Source: UBA1738 sp003453455 (lineage in GTDB: Bacteria; Bacillota; Clostridia; UBA1381). Taken from it: 43,345 bases of DNA. A program made the translations under genes and the position numbers. Location: assembly GCA_946621875.1 (NCBI GenBank), contig CAMOOX010000004.1, positions 1 to 43,345 on the forward strand. The letters are read 5' to 3'. The notes below the pieces were generated by a model. That model was given only the letters and a program-made list of their open reading frames with translations, did no database searches and had not been told where the DNA came from. Of this stretch, positions 7,087-16,224 are shown piece by piece (within the stretch, counting starts at the first letter, position 1; each line of letters starts with the position of its first letter).

Positions 7087-8586
7087 TCATATTTTTTTCG
7101 GGATTTCCACAGGTAATATGTGGGATATTGCGCTCACAATATTTCCTGCTATAAGCGAGGTTTCGCCTACTGTTTTTGCGGCAAAATCGCCTGCTGCCCC
7201 ATGAACATATACCGAAAGCACTGAGCAATCAAAGGTATTTTTACATACGGGCATAAATCCTGCCAAAATACCTGCAAGTACATCGCCGCTGCCTGCCGTC
7301 GCCATACCGCTGTTGCCGTTTATATTTACCGACTGACTACCGTCAGGCGCTGTTATTATAGTATGATTTCCCTTCAAAACAAGTGTCAATCCATTTTCCC
7401 CTGCAAAGTCATATGCTATATCCATTCGGGCATCTTCTACATCTTTTGCCGAAATTCCTAAAAGCCGAGCCATTTCCACCAAATGCGGCGTTAAAACTGT
7501 ATTTTCACCGCACAACTTTAAAAGTTCAGGCTTTTGTGCAAGTGCAAAAAGTCCGTCTGCATCAATTATCACAGGCACTCTTGCAACAGCTAAAACATTT
7601 TCTAAAAAGCCTGCAATAAATGGCTTTCTGCCAATTCCATTACCAAACAAAACCACATCGAAATCGTTGATTTTCTCAATTATCCGTGTATGCTCTCCTT
7701 CAAAATCAAGGCTGATAGTCATTGCTTCCACAACATTTTTTTGAACTATGTCATTTATTTCCTTTGGCACACACACAGTAACAAGCCCGGCACCCGCCAT
7801 AAATGACGCCTTTGCTGCAAGACAGACCGCCCCTGCCATACCTTCGCTTCCGCCGATTATCAGAACCTTCCCGTAATCGCCCTTATGCGAATTTTTCTGC
7901 CGCCTAGGCATAAGCGATTTTATCTTTTCCCTATCCGCCACATCGGCTTTTACGCTATCAAATACCTCTTTTGGAATTGATATATCGGCAGTTTTTATTT
8001 CACCTGCAAAATCGGCGGCAGGAAAGAGTAAAAGTCCCCTTTTATATGCTGCAAAAGTCACCGTTTTATTGGCTTTTACCGCATTTTTGAATACTTTTCC
8101 GTTATCTGCATCAATCCCCGATGGCACATCAACTGCAAGTACATATTTTGCAAAATTATTTACGGTATCGAAAACTCCAAGTATATCTTCCGCAATTTCA
8201 CCGCGCAGTCCTGTGCCGAAAACAGCGTCAACCACGCAGTCGCACATTTTTACATCATTTTCCAAATTCCCGTCTGCAAGGCCTGAAAACTGTACCGACA
8301 TATTTTTTAATATCTCAAAATTTGTTCTTGCGTCACCCGAAAAAGTGTTGCCAAAAAGCAGGTATATTTTAACGCTTTTCCCTGCATTTATAAGATGTCT
8401 TGCAATCGCAAGCCCATCGCCTGCGTTATTCCCTTTTCCGCACAAAACGACAAAACTGTTAAAGCCGATTATTTCCGAAACGCAAGCACGAGCTGCATTT
8501 TCCATCAAAACGATACTCGGAATACCGTACTTTTCCGAGGCAATACTGTCTGATGCACGCATTTGGGAAACTGAGCAAATCTTCAT
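7087..8586 (-). CDS. nnr: Bifunctional NAD(P)HX epimerase / ADP-dependent dehydratase
   Basis: Repairs hydrated NADH and NADPH: the N-terminal YjeF domain (residues 1-~210) epimerises NAD(P)HX, and the C-terminal ribokinase-like domain (about 225-495) dehydrates the S form using ADP. Visible signatures are CGKGNNAGDGLAIARHL in the epimerase, and HKGDYGKVLIIGGSEGMAGA and GSGDVLAGILAG in the dehydratase. At 499 aa it is the full fused length. It sits 6 nt after the membrane-protein gene and 21 nt before alr. Confidence 0.95.
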   Translation of the reverse strand: MKICSVSQMRASDSIASEKYGIPSIVLMENAARACVSEIIGFNSFVVLCGKGNNAGDGLAIARHLINAGKSVKIYLLFGNTFSGDARTNFEILKNMSVQFSGLADGNLENDVKMCDCVVDAVFGTGLRGEIAEDILGVFDTVNNFAKYVLAVDVPSGIDADNGKVFKNAVKANKTVTFAAYKRGLLLFPAADFAGEIKTADISIPKEVFDSVKADVADREKIKSLMPRRQKNSHKGDYGKVLIIGGSEGMAGAVCLAAKASFMAGAGLVTVCVPKEINDIVQKNVVEAMTISLDFEGEHTRIIEKINDFDVVLFGNGIGRKPFIAGFLENVLAVARVPVIIDADGLFALAQKPELLKLCGENTVLTPHLVEMARLLGISAKDVEDARMDIAYDFAGENGLTLVLKGNHTIITAPDGSQSVNINGNSGMATAGSGDVLAGILAGFMPVCKNTFDCSVLSVYVHGAAGDFAAKTVGETSLIAGNIVSAISHILPVEIPKKI

Positions 8587-8592
8587 ATAAAC

Positions 8593-9096
8593 TTACCTCT
8601 CAATATCCTCGCTTCTCAAATTCACAAGGCTCGGACTTGCTTTCTTCATCTCTACAAGCATTTTTTTATTTGGTTTTATTAAAAGTCGTGTTTTTTGACC
8701 GTTTTTATCAAAATCAACAGCATAAACTCCGTCCTCCGCTCCATTTGGAGATGCATCAATTATCTTTTCCGCTTCTATATTTATATTCTCTATTGCACAG
8801 CAAGCGGATATTTCTTTTAAATTTATACTCAAAATGCGTTTTCGTGAGCTTCTTGCCATAATTTTATCTATATCCAGAATTTCGGAAGTTAAGATATACT
8901 CAAATTCTGTATTTGTTCTCCTTATCAGCCACCACGCACCATACCATGCGCCACAGATAAAAACAAAAGCGAATTGGCGCAAAAATGCTGTAAGCAGAAT
9001 TGAAACAAGTATTGCCGCAAAAATCACACCTACCGTTATTGCTATTTCCTTTGCGCCTTTTTTTCTTTTCACCATATATTCACAAAAAATATCCAT
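8593..9096 (-). CDS. Uncharacterised membrane protein
   Basis: A 167-residue protein with a basic N-terminus (VKRKKGAKE), two adjacent hydrophobic segments around residues 18-58 that form a membrane hairpin, and a cytoplasmic C-terminal domain of about 105 residues (TEFEYILTSEILDIDKIMAR, then RKRILSINLKEI) that looks like a small beta-rich, PH-like fold. I recall similar clostridial proteins filed under a DUF (possibly DUF6106), but cannot confirm it. It lies one base after rdgB and 6 before nnr, so it is co-expressed with housekeeping enzymes. No function is assigned. Confidence 0.7.
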   Translation of the reverse strand: MDIFCEYMVKRKKGAKEIAITVGVIFAAILVSILLTAFLRQFAFVFICGAWYGAWWLIRRTNTEFEYILTSEILDIDKIMARSSRKRILSINLKEISACCAIENINIEAEKIIDASPNGAEDGVYAVDFDKNGQKTRLLIKPNKKMLVEMKKASPSLVNLRSEDIER

Positions 9097-9097
9097 A

Positions 9098-9682
9098 TTA
9101 CCTTACTCCTTTTAGCTTTTTGTATAATTCACCAAGAGCTCTTGCGCGGTGACTTACCTTATCCTTTTCGTAAGGCTCTGCCTCAGCAAAGGTTTTTCCT
9201 ATTTCGGGACAGTAGAATATTGCATCATACCCGAATCCGCCGTTTCCTCTTTCCGATTCGGTGATTTCCCCATGAACTCGTCCCTCCGCCGTCAAGCTCC
9301 TTCCGTCAGGAAAAAGCATTGCCACGCTTGAAATGAAAAATGCGCTTCTGTCCTTTTCACCCTCCATAGCCTTTAAAAGTTTTGCACGAAGCTCGCTGTC
9401 CGTTGCTCCTATACCTGCAAATCTTGCAGAATAAAGCCCCGGAGCGCCATCCAATGCATTTACGCAAAGCCCCGAATCGTCCGCAAGAACAGGGAGATTG
9501 CATAACTTTTCGACTTCTCTTGCCTTTATCATAGCGTTTTCCGCAAAAGTTTTACCTGTTTCAGGAATTTCAACACTTATTCCCAAACCCTTCATAGTCA
9601 GAACCGTTATCCCCAAATCCTTTAAAATTTCGGCAAATTCCTTTGCTTTTCCGCTATTATTTGTCGCCGCCACTATGTCCAT
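9098..9682 (-). CDS. rdgB: XTP/dITP diphosphatase (RdgB/HAM1 family)
   Basis: Hydrolyses non-canonical purine nucleoside triphosphates (dITP, XTP) to monophosphates, keeping them out of DNA and RNA. 194 aa, typical. The N-terminal ATNNSGKAKEF and the LADDSGLCVNALDGAPGLYS motif hold the nucleotide- and metal-binding residues; the C-terminal FGYDAIFY and SHRARAL are also family-typical. First gene of the minus-strand operon ending in mazF. AGAGGGG precedes its ATG, and a promoter at 9728-9757 is shared back to back with recD2. Confidence 0.96.
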   Translation of the reverse strand: MDIVAATNNSGKAKEFAEILKDLGITVLTMKGLGISVEIPETGKTFAENAMIKAREVEKLCNLPVLADDSGLCVNALDGAPGLYSARFAGIGATDSELRAKLLKAMEGEKDRSAFFISSVAMLFPDGRSLTAEGRVHGEITESERGNGGFGYDAIFYCPEIGKTFAEAEPYEKDKVSHRARALGELYKKLKGVR

Positions 9683-9727
9683 TTCGTTTCCCCTCTTGGT
9701 AAAGTGATTATTGTCTTTTACTTTTCC

Positions 9728-9757
9728 ATTATATCACTTAAAGCCTCTTGCCGTCAA
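9728..9757 (-). promoter_or_regulatory. Promoter of the rdgB-nnr-alr-mazF operon
   Basis: On the minus strand: -35 TTGACG (9757-9752), an 18-base spacer, -10 TATAAT (9733-9728). Both hexamers are near consensus. The -35 overlaps that of the divergent recD2 promoter by two bases. Confidence 0.7.
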
Positions 9758-9776
9758 TAAAAAAATGTGCTATAAT
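9748..9776 (+). promoter_or_regulatory. Promoter of recD2
   Basis: -35 TTGCCG (9748-9753), a 17-base spacer, and a perfect -10 TATAAT (9771-9776), about 45 bases before the recD2 ATG. Its -35 overlaps that of the opposing rdgB promoter, so one polymerase could exclude the other. Confidence 0.7.
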
Positions 9777-9820
9777 TACAGATATGTGTTATATTTTGTT
9801 ACTTCTTGAAAGGCAGAGCT

Positions 9821-12043
9821 ATGGAAGATAATATTACCCTTACAGGCAGGGTTTACGAGATAATATATCAAAATCCCGCAAACGGATATACCGTCATTGA
9901 AATCGACTCACCATCAGACGGTCTTTTTACTGCGACAGGATATATGCCCTATGCCGCAGAAGGCGAAAACCTTGCGCTTACGGGTTCTTGGTGCGTTCAC
10001 CCTGACTATGGCGAGCAATTCCGGGTTATCTCCTATGAAACCATACTGCCTACCGATGAAAACTCAATTTTAGAATATCTCTCATCGGGTGTAATATACG
10101 GCGTAAAGGCGGCAACGGCAAAGAAAATTGTGGACTACTTTGGCTGTGAAGCACTTGACATAATGATAAAAGACCCTATGCGGCTAAGTGAAATTAAAGG
10201 AATTTCTGTGTCGCGCGCCGAAAAAATCGGAAAATCCTATCTTGAACTTCAATCAATGCAAAGTATAGTAATGTTTTTGCAGCAATACGGACTTCCTGCC
10301 AGCCTTGCCGTAAAAATTCACCGAACATTGGGCGCAGACGCCATTTCCAAAATCAAGGAAAACCCCTATGTTTTATGCGAATCGATTGACGGAATAGCCT
10401 TTAAAACTGCCGACAGCATAGCATATGCCCGCGGAATTTCAAAAAACTCGCCAAGCCGCCTGCGCTCTGGAATAAAATATATATTAAAGCAGGCGGCATA
10501 TAACGGAGGGCATACATATCTTCCAAAAGATGTGCTGATTTCGGAGGTAGCATTAAAGCTGTCAGTAAAAGAGGAGGATATTTTAGACCAAATTGATGTT
10601 TTATGTGAGGCAAAGGAGCTTGTACTCGATGAAGAGGACTGCTATCTTTCATACTTTTTTGAAGCAGAAAGATATGTTGCGTCACGCATCCGCTCCTTAG
10701 GGGCTTTTTCGCCTCCGCTTTTTATAAGTGATGAGGAAATTGACAGGATAATAGACTCGGCAGAAAAAGACAGCCTTATAACCCTTGATTGTACGCAGCG
10801 GCTTGCAGTTTTGGAGTCAACACGGCATAATGCCGTAGTTATAACAGGCGGACCGGGTACGGGAAAAACTACAACCATAAATACTATAATTAAGGTTTTA
10901 GGCGATATGCACCTTTCCATAGCGCTTGCCGCACCAACAGGGCGCGCAGCAAAGCGCATGACTGAGCTTTGCGGAATTGAGGCTAAAACCATACACCGCC
11001 TTTTATGCGTTCAGCCTGATGAAGACTCACAGGCTGTGCGGTTTACCCATAACGAAAACAATCCATTGCCATATGACGCCATAATACTTGATGAAGTCAG
11101 TATGGTTGACATACAGCTTATGAATAGTTTCCTGCGTGCGGTAAAAAAAGGTGCAAAGGTGATTTTCTCAGGGGACAGCGACCAGCTGCCGTCTGTCGGG
11201 CCGGGGAATGTGCTTGAAGATTTTTGCAGAAGCGGTATAATTCCTGTAATACGCCTTACTCATATTTTCCGACAGGCACTTGAAAGCCTTATAATTACAA
11301 ACGCACATAAAATCAATGCAGGCATTATGCCCGAAATTGACAGGCGCGACAATGACTTTTTCTTTATGAGACGCGCTAGCAGCGAAGATATTGCGCTAAC
11401 CATATGCGATTTATATAAAAACAGGATACCAAAGAGTTACGGAATAAATCCGACCAGCTCAATTCAGATACTCTGTCCTTCAAAAAAGGGAGTTGCAGGC
11501 TCAGTTAATCTAAACCGCCTTTTACAGGAGTGTATAAATCCTAAAAGTGATTTAAAGACGGAATACCCTTACGGAAAAATGATTTTCCGCACAGGTGACA
11601 AAGTTATGCAGATAAAAAATAACTACGACATCTTATGGGAAAAGGATAACGGCGAAAAAGGCTCGGGCATCTTTAACGGTGATATGGGCATAATTGACAG
11701 CATCTCGGTAAAGGACAGGCAAATGATAATTATTTTCGACGATGACAAGCGCACGGTGTATAGTCTTGCAGATTTGGACTGCTTGGACCTTGCATATGCG
11801 ATTACGGTACACAAAAGTCAGGGAAGCGAATTTCACACCGTTATTATGCCCATCTGTCGCACTGCACCTATGCTTATGTGCCGCAATCTTTTATATACCG
11901 CAGTAACAAGAGCAAAAAATATGGTAGTCATGGTCGGCTCTATATCAGAGTGCGCAACTATGGTAAAAAACAATGACGAAAAAAAGCGTTTTTCGGGGCT
12001 TTTGAAGAGGCTAAATGAAACAAATAACATCATAGGAGGGTAA
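9821..12043 (+). CDS. recD2: RecD2-type 5'-3' DNA helicase
   Basis: SF1B helicase of the RecBC-independent RecD2 group, involved in DNA repair and replication-fork maintenance; 740 aa. Order: N-terminal OB-like domain (residues 1-75), helix-hairpin-helix region (KGISVSRAEKIG), Walker A GGPGTGKTTT near 340, Walker B/motif II DEVSMVD, and the UvrD-like C-terminal domain with motif V/VI AITVHKSQGSEF and YTAVTRAK. ATG 9821 is chosen over the upstream TTG at 9806 because GAAAGG lies 7 bases before it. It is followed 4 nt later by the EamA transporter gene. Confidence 0.94.
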   Translation: MEDNITLTGRVYEIIYQNPANGYTVIEIDSPSDGLFTATGYMPYAAEGENLALTGSWCVHPDYGEQFRVISYETILPTDENSILEYLSSGVIYGVKAATAKKIVDYFGCEALDIMIKDPMRLSEIKGISVSRAEKIGKSYLELQSMQSIVMFLQQYGLPASLAVKIHRTLGADAISKIKENPYVLCESIDGIAFKTADSIAYARGISKNSPSRLRSGIKYILKQAAYNGGHTYLPKDVLISEVALKLSVKEEDILDQIDVLCEAKELVLDEEDCYLSYFFEAERYVASRIRSLGAFSPPLFISDEEIDRIIDSAEKDSLITLDCTQRLAVLESTRHNAVVITGGPGTGKTTTINTIIKVLGDMHLSIALAAPTGRAAKRMTELCGIEAKTIHRLLCVQPDEDSQAVRFTHNENNPLPYDAIILDEVSMVDIQLMNSFLRAVKKGAKVIFSGDSDQLPSVGPGNVLEDFCRSGIIPVIRLTHIFRQALESLIITNAHKINAGIMPEIDRRDNDFFFMRRASSEDIALTICDLYKNRIPKSYGINPTSSIQILCPSKKGVAGSVNLNRLLQECINPKSDLKTEYPYGKMIFRTGDKVMQIKNNYDILWEKDNGEKGSGIFNGDMGIIDSISVKDRQMIIIFDDDKRTVYSLADLDCLDLAYAITVHKSQGSEFHTVIMPICRTAPMLMCRNLLYTAVTRAKNMVVMVGSISECATMVKNNDEKKRFSGLLKRLNETNNIIGG

Positions 12044-12047
12044 AGTT

Positions 12048-12935
12048 ATGAAAACAAAAAAATTTATGCAGCTTTTACCGCTTTTTTCAGGTATTCTTTG
12101 GGGGCTCACAGGGATATTTGTCAGAAATTTAAACGGGATTGGCTTAAACAATATGCAGCTTACATTTTTCAGAAGTTTTTTTGCTGCGGCAGGGCTTATT
12201 ATCTTTTTTCTCGTTACCAATAAAAAAGAACTGAAAATAAATCCAAAGGATTTATGGTATTTTTTCGGCACAGGGGTTTTGAGTGTTTTTTCCTTTTCGG
12301 TGTGCTATTTTTACACACTTATGCATTCCTCAATCTCTGTTGCTGTCATTCTCTCTTATACTGCACCATTTTTCGCTGTAATACTATCCTCCATACTGTT
12401 TGGCGAAAAAATTACACCGCCAAAGGTTTTAGCGCTCATTATGGCAACTGTCGGCTGTTTCCTGCTATGCAAAACAGACAAAAATACTCCGATTTCACCT
12501 GTCATTATCGGTGTAGGGTTACTTTCAGGTCTTTCATATTCACTTTACAGTATTTTTGCAAGATTTGTAGTAGAAAAATATCCGCCGCTTGTTATTACTG
12601 CATACACCTTTGTTTTCTCTTCTTTTGCAAGCGTATTTTTGATTGATTTTAAGGAATTCAGCATGGCGGTTTTATCTTCACCTTCCAGCATTTTTACGCT
12701 AATTCTTTTTGCCGCGGTTTCTACCCTTATGCCGTACATATTGCTTACCATAGCTCTTAAATATGTTAAGCCCGGAAAAGCTACGATTATGACAACAACG
12801 GAAGTTTTAACCGCTTCGCTGTGCGGTATATTATTTTTCCGCGAAAAAATTACTGCCGCAGGAATTTTAGGAATTATCCTAATTCTTACAGCAGTAGTTC
12901 TTATAAATATTAAATTATCTGGTAAGGAGCTCTAA
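12048..12935 (+). CDS. EamA/DMT-family transporter
   Basis: A drug/metabolite-superfamily permease of 295 aa with about ten hydrophobic helices arranged as two EamA repeats (roughly residues 8-135 and 150-290). It starts with the family-typical GILWGLTGIFVRNL and has a strong AGGAGG site. The gap to recD2 is 4 nt, so it shares that promoter. The substrate cannot be read from sequence. Its last 21 bases overlap, tail to tail, the end of the ctpA-like gene on the other strand; no terminator lies between them. Confidence 0.88.
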   Translation: MKTKKFMQLLPLFSGILWGLTGIFVRNLNGIGLNNMQLTFFRSFFAAAGLIIFFLVTNKKELKINPKDLWYFFGTGVLSVFSFSVCYFYTLMHSSISVAVILSYTAPFFAVILSSILFGEKITPPKVLALIMATVGCFLLCKTDKNTPISPVIIGVGLLSGLSYSLYSIFARFVVEKYPPLVITAYTFVFSSFASVFLIDFKEFSMAVLSSPSSIFTLILFAAVSTLMPYILLTIALKYVKPGKATIMTTTEVLTASLCGILFFREKITAAGILGIILILTAVVLINIKLSGKEL

Positions 12936-14096
12936 CGCTTTTTCAAGCTGTGTATCCTCTGCCGGCTCCATTTCAGAGATTGCCTTTTTCGACTCGGCAT
13001 TAACCTCAATATCAGGCTCTATACCTATGCCGTGGATACATACTCCGCTTGGAGTATAATATTTTGCAGTAGTTACCGACATTCCCGAACCGTCAATAAA
13101 AGAGAATACCGATTGCACTATGCCCTTTCCATAACTTTTAGTACCTACTACTGTCGCCTTATTATTATCCTTTAATGCACCCGTCAAAACCTCAGAGGCA
13201 GATGCACTGCCGCCATTGATTAAAACTACTATCGGCACATCAAGCGATTCCTTATCCGATTTTATATCCTTTCTTGTTCCCTTTTTATCCTCTGTATAAG
13301 TTATCAAGCCCTCAGGCAGGATTTTGTCCGCAATCTTGCACACCGAATCAAAGTCTCCGCCCGGATTATCACGCAAATCTATTATGAGGCTCTCCATTCC
13401 GGCGGTTTTAAGCGCTTCGATATGCTCGCAAAACTCATCATATGTGCTTTTGCTTTCTCCGCCTGTCCCTATTTCAAAACCTGTAATTCTCATATATGCG
13501 ACATTACCGGGGAACATTTTTGACTTAACGCTGATTTTTATTATCTTTTTTCTCGTTATTGTAATGTCCAGCTCCTCTGCACCATCTCGCAACACCGTTA
13601 AAACGACATTTGTTCCCTCGTCGCCTGTTTTCAGATATGTAGCGGCTTCGGAAAGCTGAGATGCTGTATATGGGTTTTTATCAATAGCTTTAATTACATC
13701 TCCTGACTTTATGCCTGCCTCCTCAGCAGGGCTATCCTCCATAGGCGAAATCACGACAAGCTGATTGTTTTCCAAATCTGCACCTAAGGTTGCTCCTATT
13801 CCCACATAGCTTGAATATACATTATCCTTATACGATGCGAACTCGTCCTTCGGATAGTATGCGGTATATGGGTCTCCCGTTGACGCCGTCATACCGATTA
13901 AAGCATAATCGCTCATTTTCTCCTCGTCAACATCATAAATGCAGTAGTCTTTCAGCATTTTTGAAACTGCCGACATTTTGGCAGAAGCACTGCTCTTCCC
14001 GCCAAAACTAAGAATATCTTTAACCGTACTTGTTAAAAAGCCCGTTACAAGTGCCGTAATCAATATTACAAAAACTGTGCTTTTCCTGTTTCTCAC
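12915..14096 (-). CDS. ctpA: S41-family C-terminal processing peptidase (CtpA-like)
   Basis: Membrane-anchored serine protease of 393 aa: an N-terminal hydrophobic anchor (FVILITALVTGFL), a PDZ domain around residues 105-185 (GIGATLGADLENNQLVVISP, then SGDVIKAID), and the S41 catalytic domain with the nucleophile serine in GGSASASEVLTGAL and the general-base lysine in KSYGKGIVQ. The start is a GTG preceded by GGAGG at 9 bases. It lies downstream of ftsEX and the M23 gene, where such proteases often trim or degrade cell-wall hydrolases; that role is inferred from context. Confidence 0.92.
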   Translation of the reverse strand: MRNRKSTVFVILITALVTGFLTSTVKDILSFGGKSSASAKMSAVSKMLKDYCIYDVDEEKMSDYALIGMTASTGDPYTAYYPKDEFASYKDNVYSSYVGIGATLGADLENNQLVVISPMEDSPAEEAGIKSGDVIKAIDKNPYTASQLSEAATYLKTGDEGTNVVLTVLRDGAEELDITITRKKIIKISVKSKMFPGNVAYMRITGFEIGTGGESKSTYDEFCEHIEALKTAGMESLIIDLRDNPGGDFDSVCKIADKILPEGLITYTEDKKGTRKDIKSDKESLDVPIVVLINGGSASASEVLTGALKDNNKATVVGTKSYGKGIVQSVFSFIDGSGMSVTTAKYYTPSGVCIHGIGIEPDIEVNAESKKAISEMEPAEDTQLEKALELLTR

Positions 14097-14152
14097 CTTT
14101 TAAGACCTCCAAAGTTCAATATATTCTATTTTATGCAGATTTTAGGATAATA

Positions 14153-14181
14153 TTATAGGGCGGTACTTTGCCGCCCTATAA
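14153..14181 (-). terminator. Hairpin after the M23 peptidase gene
   Basis: ATAGGGCGG/CCGCCCTAT (14155-14163 with 14171-14179), extended by two A-T pairs, forms a GC-rich stem in the 88-nt gap between the M23 and ctpA genes. The minus-strand sequence after it is AT-rich, but the T run is broken (AATATTATCC), so it may be a weak terminator, an attenuator or an mRNA end. Confidence 0.5.
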
Positions 14182-14184
14182 ATT

Positions 14185-15318
14185 TTACAGATACCCCGCA
14201 GGATTTACCGTACTTCCGTTAATTCGCACCTCAAAGTGCAGGTGATTACCCGTAGAATTTCCCGTTGAGCCAACTTTTGCTATTGTCTGCCCGCGCTTTA
14301 CCGATTGCCCGGCACTTACCAAAAGACTGCTGCAATGTCCATAAAGCGTAACATATCCGCCGCCGTGATTTATTGTGACGCAGTATCCGTATCCGCTGTT
14401 CCAGCCTGATGTTAAAACCACACCGTCCTCTGCCGCAAGAATTGCCGTCCCGTAAGGTGCGGCATAGTCAATGCCTGAGTGCAGCTTTTTAGTCCCTGTT
14501 ATAGGGTGAATTCTGTAACCATAGGGGCTTGAAATTCTTGTATAGCTTGTGAGCGGAAAGCCGAATTTTCCGTTGCCCGAATATTTTACAGACTGCTGCG
14601 ACGATGATTTAAGCGCCGCATTTATCTGTGATTGCAGTTGTTTTGCAGCTGCCTCCTGAGCAGCCTCCTGCTTTTTGAGTTCGTTTATATCCTTGCTCAG
14701 GCTATCAATAATTTTTTGACTTTCCGCTTGTTTTGACTTTATCTGGTTCTGTTTCGCTTCAAGTATATCCTGTGCCTCTACCTGCTCTTTTTTTTCGTTT
14801 TCCACAACGGCTTTTGCCTCATTTATCTCCTCTATCTGCGCGCGGTAATTATCCATTATGCTGTTATCATGCTTTAATATGGATTCCACAACCGCAATAC
14901 GCGTGAAAAGGTCTGAAATACCGGTGGATTTCAAAATAAGCTCCAAGTAGGATTCCGTTCCGCTTTCATAAATTACCTTCATTCGCTTTTTGAGGCGCTT
15001 ATCGGTTGCTTTAAGCTCTGTATCAAGTGCCTGTATTTCATTGTTCTTTTCATTTATTTCAGCATTTTTTTCATCTATTACACTTTGAATTTTATCAATA
15101 TCCGCCTGCAAGCCTGCAATCTCTATATCAAGCGCATCTTTTTGCGCTTTTTGTGAGTTCTTCTCCGCCTGCTTACTTTGGATTTGCTTTTTTGTTTCCT
15201 CCGTCTTTTTCTGACTTTGCGCAAGCTCACTTTTCAGGTCATTTACACTCTTTGCGGCATATGCAGGAGTTGCCAAAAGCGTTGCTGCAAGGATTAGGGA
15301 TAATATTTTTTTACTCAT
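14185..15318 (-). CDS. Coiled-coil M23-family peptidoglycan hydrolase (EnvC/PcsB-like partner of FtsEX)
   Basis: A secreted protein of 377 aa. A signal peptide (cut after YA|A near residue 22) is followed by a long charged coiled coil (about residues 25-235, rich in Lys/Gln/Glu) and a C-terminal LytM/M23 domain with the zinc motifs HSGIDYAAP and HLHFEVR, both complete. It is predicted to cleave peptidoglycan cross-links under control of FtsEX, which lies immediately upstream (ftsX ends 12 nt before this gene). The coiled coil matches the FtsX-binding, autoinhibitory region of EnvC-like proteins. Confidence 0.92.
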   Translation of the reverse strand: MSKKILSLILAATLLATPAYAAKSVNDLKSELAQSQKKTEETKKQIQSKQAEKNSQKAQKDALDIEIAGLQADIDKIQSVIDEKNAEINEKNNEIQALDTELKATDKRLKKRMKVIYESGTESYLELILKSTGISDLFTRIAVVESILKHDNSIMDNYRAQIEEINEAKAVVENEKKEQVEAQDILEAKQNQIKSKQAESQKIIDSLSKDINELKKQEAAQEAAAKQLQSQINAALKSSSQQSVKYSGNGKFGFPLTSYTRISSPYGYRIHPITGTKKLHSGIDYAAPYGTAILAAEDGVVLTSGWNSGYGYCVTINHGGGYVTLYGHCSSLLVSAGQSVKRGQTIAKVGSTGNSTGNHLHFEVRINGSTVNPAGYL

Positions 15319-15330
15319 ACTAAATCCCCC

Positions 15331-16224
15331 TTACACATGAAGATAGCGCCGCATAGAAATTCCGCTGCCCACAACGCCTATTATGCAACCGAAAACAACA
15401 AAAATCAGTGCTATAATCGGAGAAATCTGCCATATTCCGATAAGCTCTATTGTTCCGATGCTAAGTCCCGAAACATATTTTAACAGCGCAAAATAGCCCC
15501 AAAATACTGCCAAAAATGCCAAAAGTGCGCCGAAAAATCCGATAATTGTACCTTCAAGCAGAAAAGGTCCCTTAATAAATCTGTCGGTAGCACCGATATA
15601 TTTCATTATGTTTATTTCTTTTCTGCGGTTAAAGACTGTAAGTCTGACAGTATTTGAAATAATCACTATTGCGATAACTAAAAGCACGAGCATAATCGCC
15701 ATACTGAACCTTTTTACAATCTTTGAAATATTTAAAACCATATTCACAATGTCCTGTTTATTTACAACCTTTTCAACATCTGCAATTTTTTCAAGCTCTG
15801 TTACGGTTTCACCCGTATTTTCAATTTTGTCAAGGATTATTTTATAGGAATCGCTGAATGGATTATCATCTTCAAAGCCCGTCAAAAGCTCGGCATCTTC
15901 TCCGAACATATCCTTTTTAGCATAGGAAAGCATTTCCTCCTTTGTGAAAAGAGACGCCTCCTTTACATTTTCAAGCTTTTTGATTTCTTCCCCTATTTGG
16001 GAAACACGCTCCGCACTCGTTCCTGCGTTTATGTAAAGCTGAACCTCACATTGGTCCTCGATTTTATTGGTAAATGAATTTACATTCATTGAAATTATTG
16101 CAAAAACACCCAAAATCACAAGACATGAGGCGATTGTAAACAAAGATGCAATACTCATCAGCCCATTACGCAAAACATTCTTTTTTGCCTCAGAAAAGGA
16201 ATATCTAAGCTTGGACATTTTCAT
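15331..16224 (-). CDS. ftsX: Cell division ABC transporter permease FtsX
   Basis: 297 aa with four membrane spans: one near residue 25-50, then an extracellular domain of about 120 residues (NKIEDQCEVQLYINAGTSAE onward), then three spans. It transmits FtsE ATP hydrolysis to the cell-wall hydrolase outside. The start at 16224 is chosen because GGAGGTG lies 6 bases before it (16231-16237); it overlaps the end of ftsE by 20 nt. Confidence 0.93.
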   Translation of the reverse strand: MKMSKLRYSFSEAKKNVLRNGLMSIASLFTIASCLVILGVFAIISMNVNSFTNKIEDQCEVQLYINAGTSAERVSQIGEEIKKLENVKEASLFTKEEMLSYAKKDMFGEDAELLTGFEDDNPFSDSYKIILDKIENTGETVTELEKIADVEKVVNKQDIVNMVLNISKIVKRFSMAIMLVLLVIAIVIISNTVRLTVFNRRKEINIMKYIGATDRFIKGPFLLEGTIIGFFGALLAFLAVFWGYFALLKYVSGLSIGTIELIGIWQISPIIALIFVVFGCIIGVVGSGISMRRYLHV

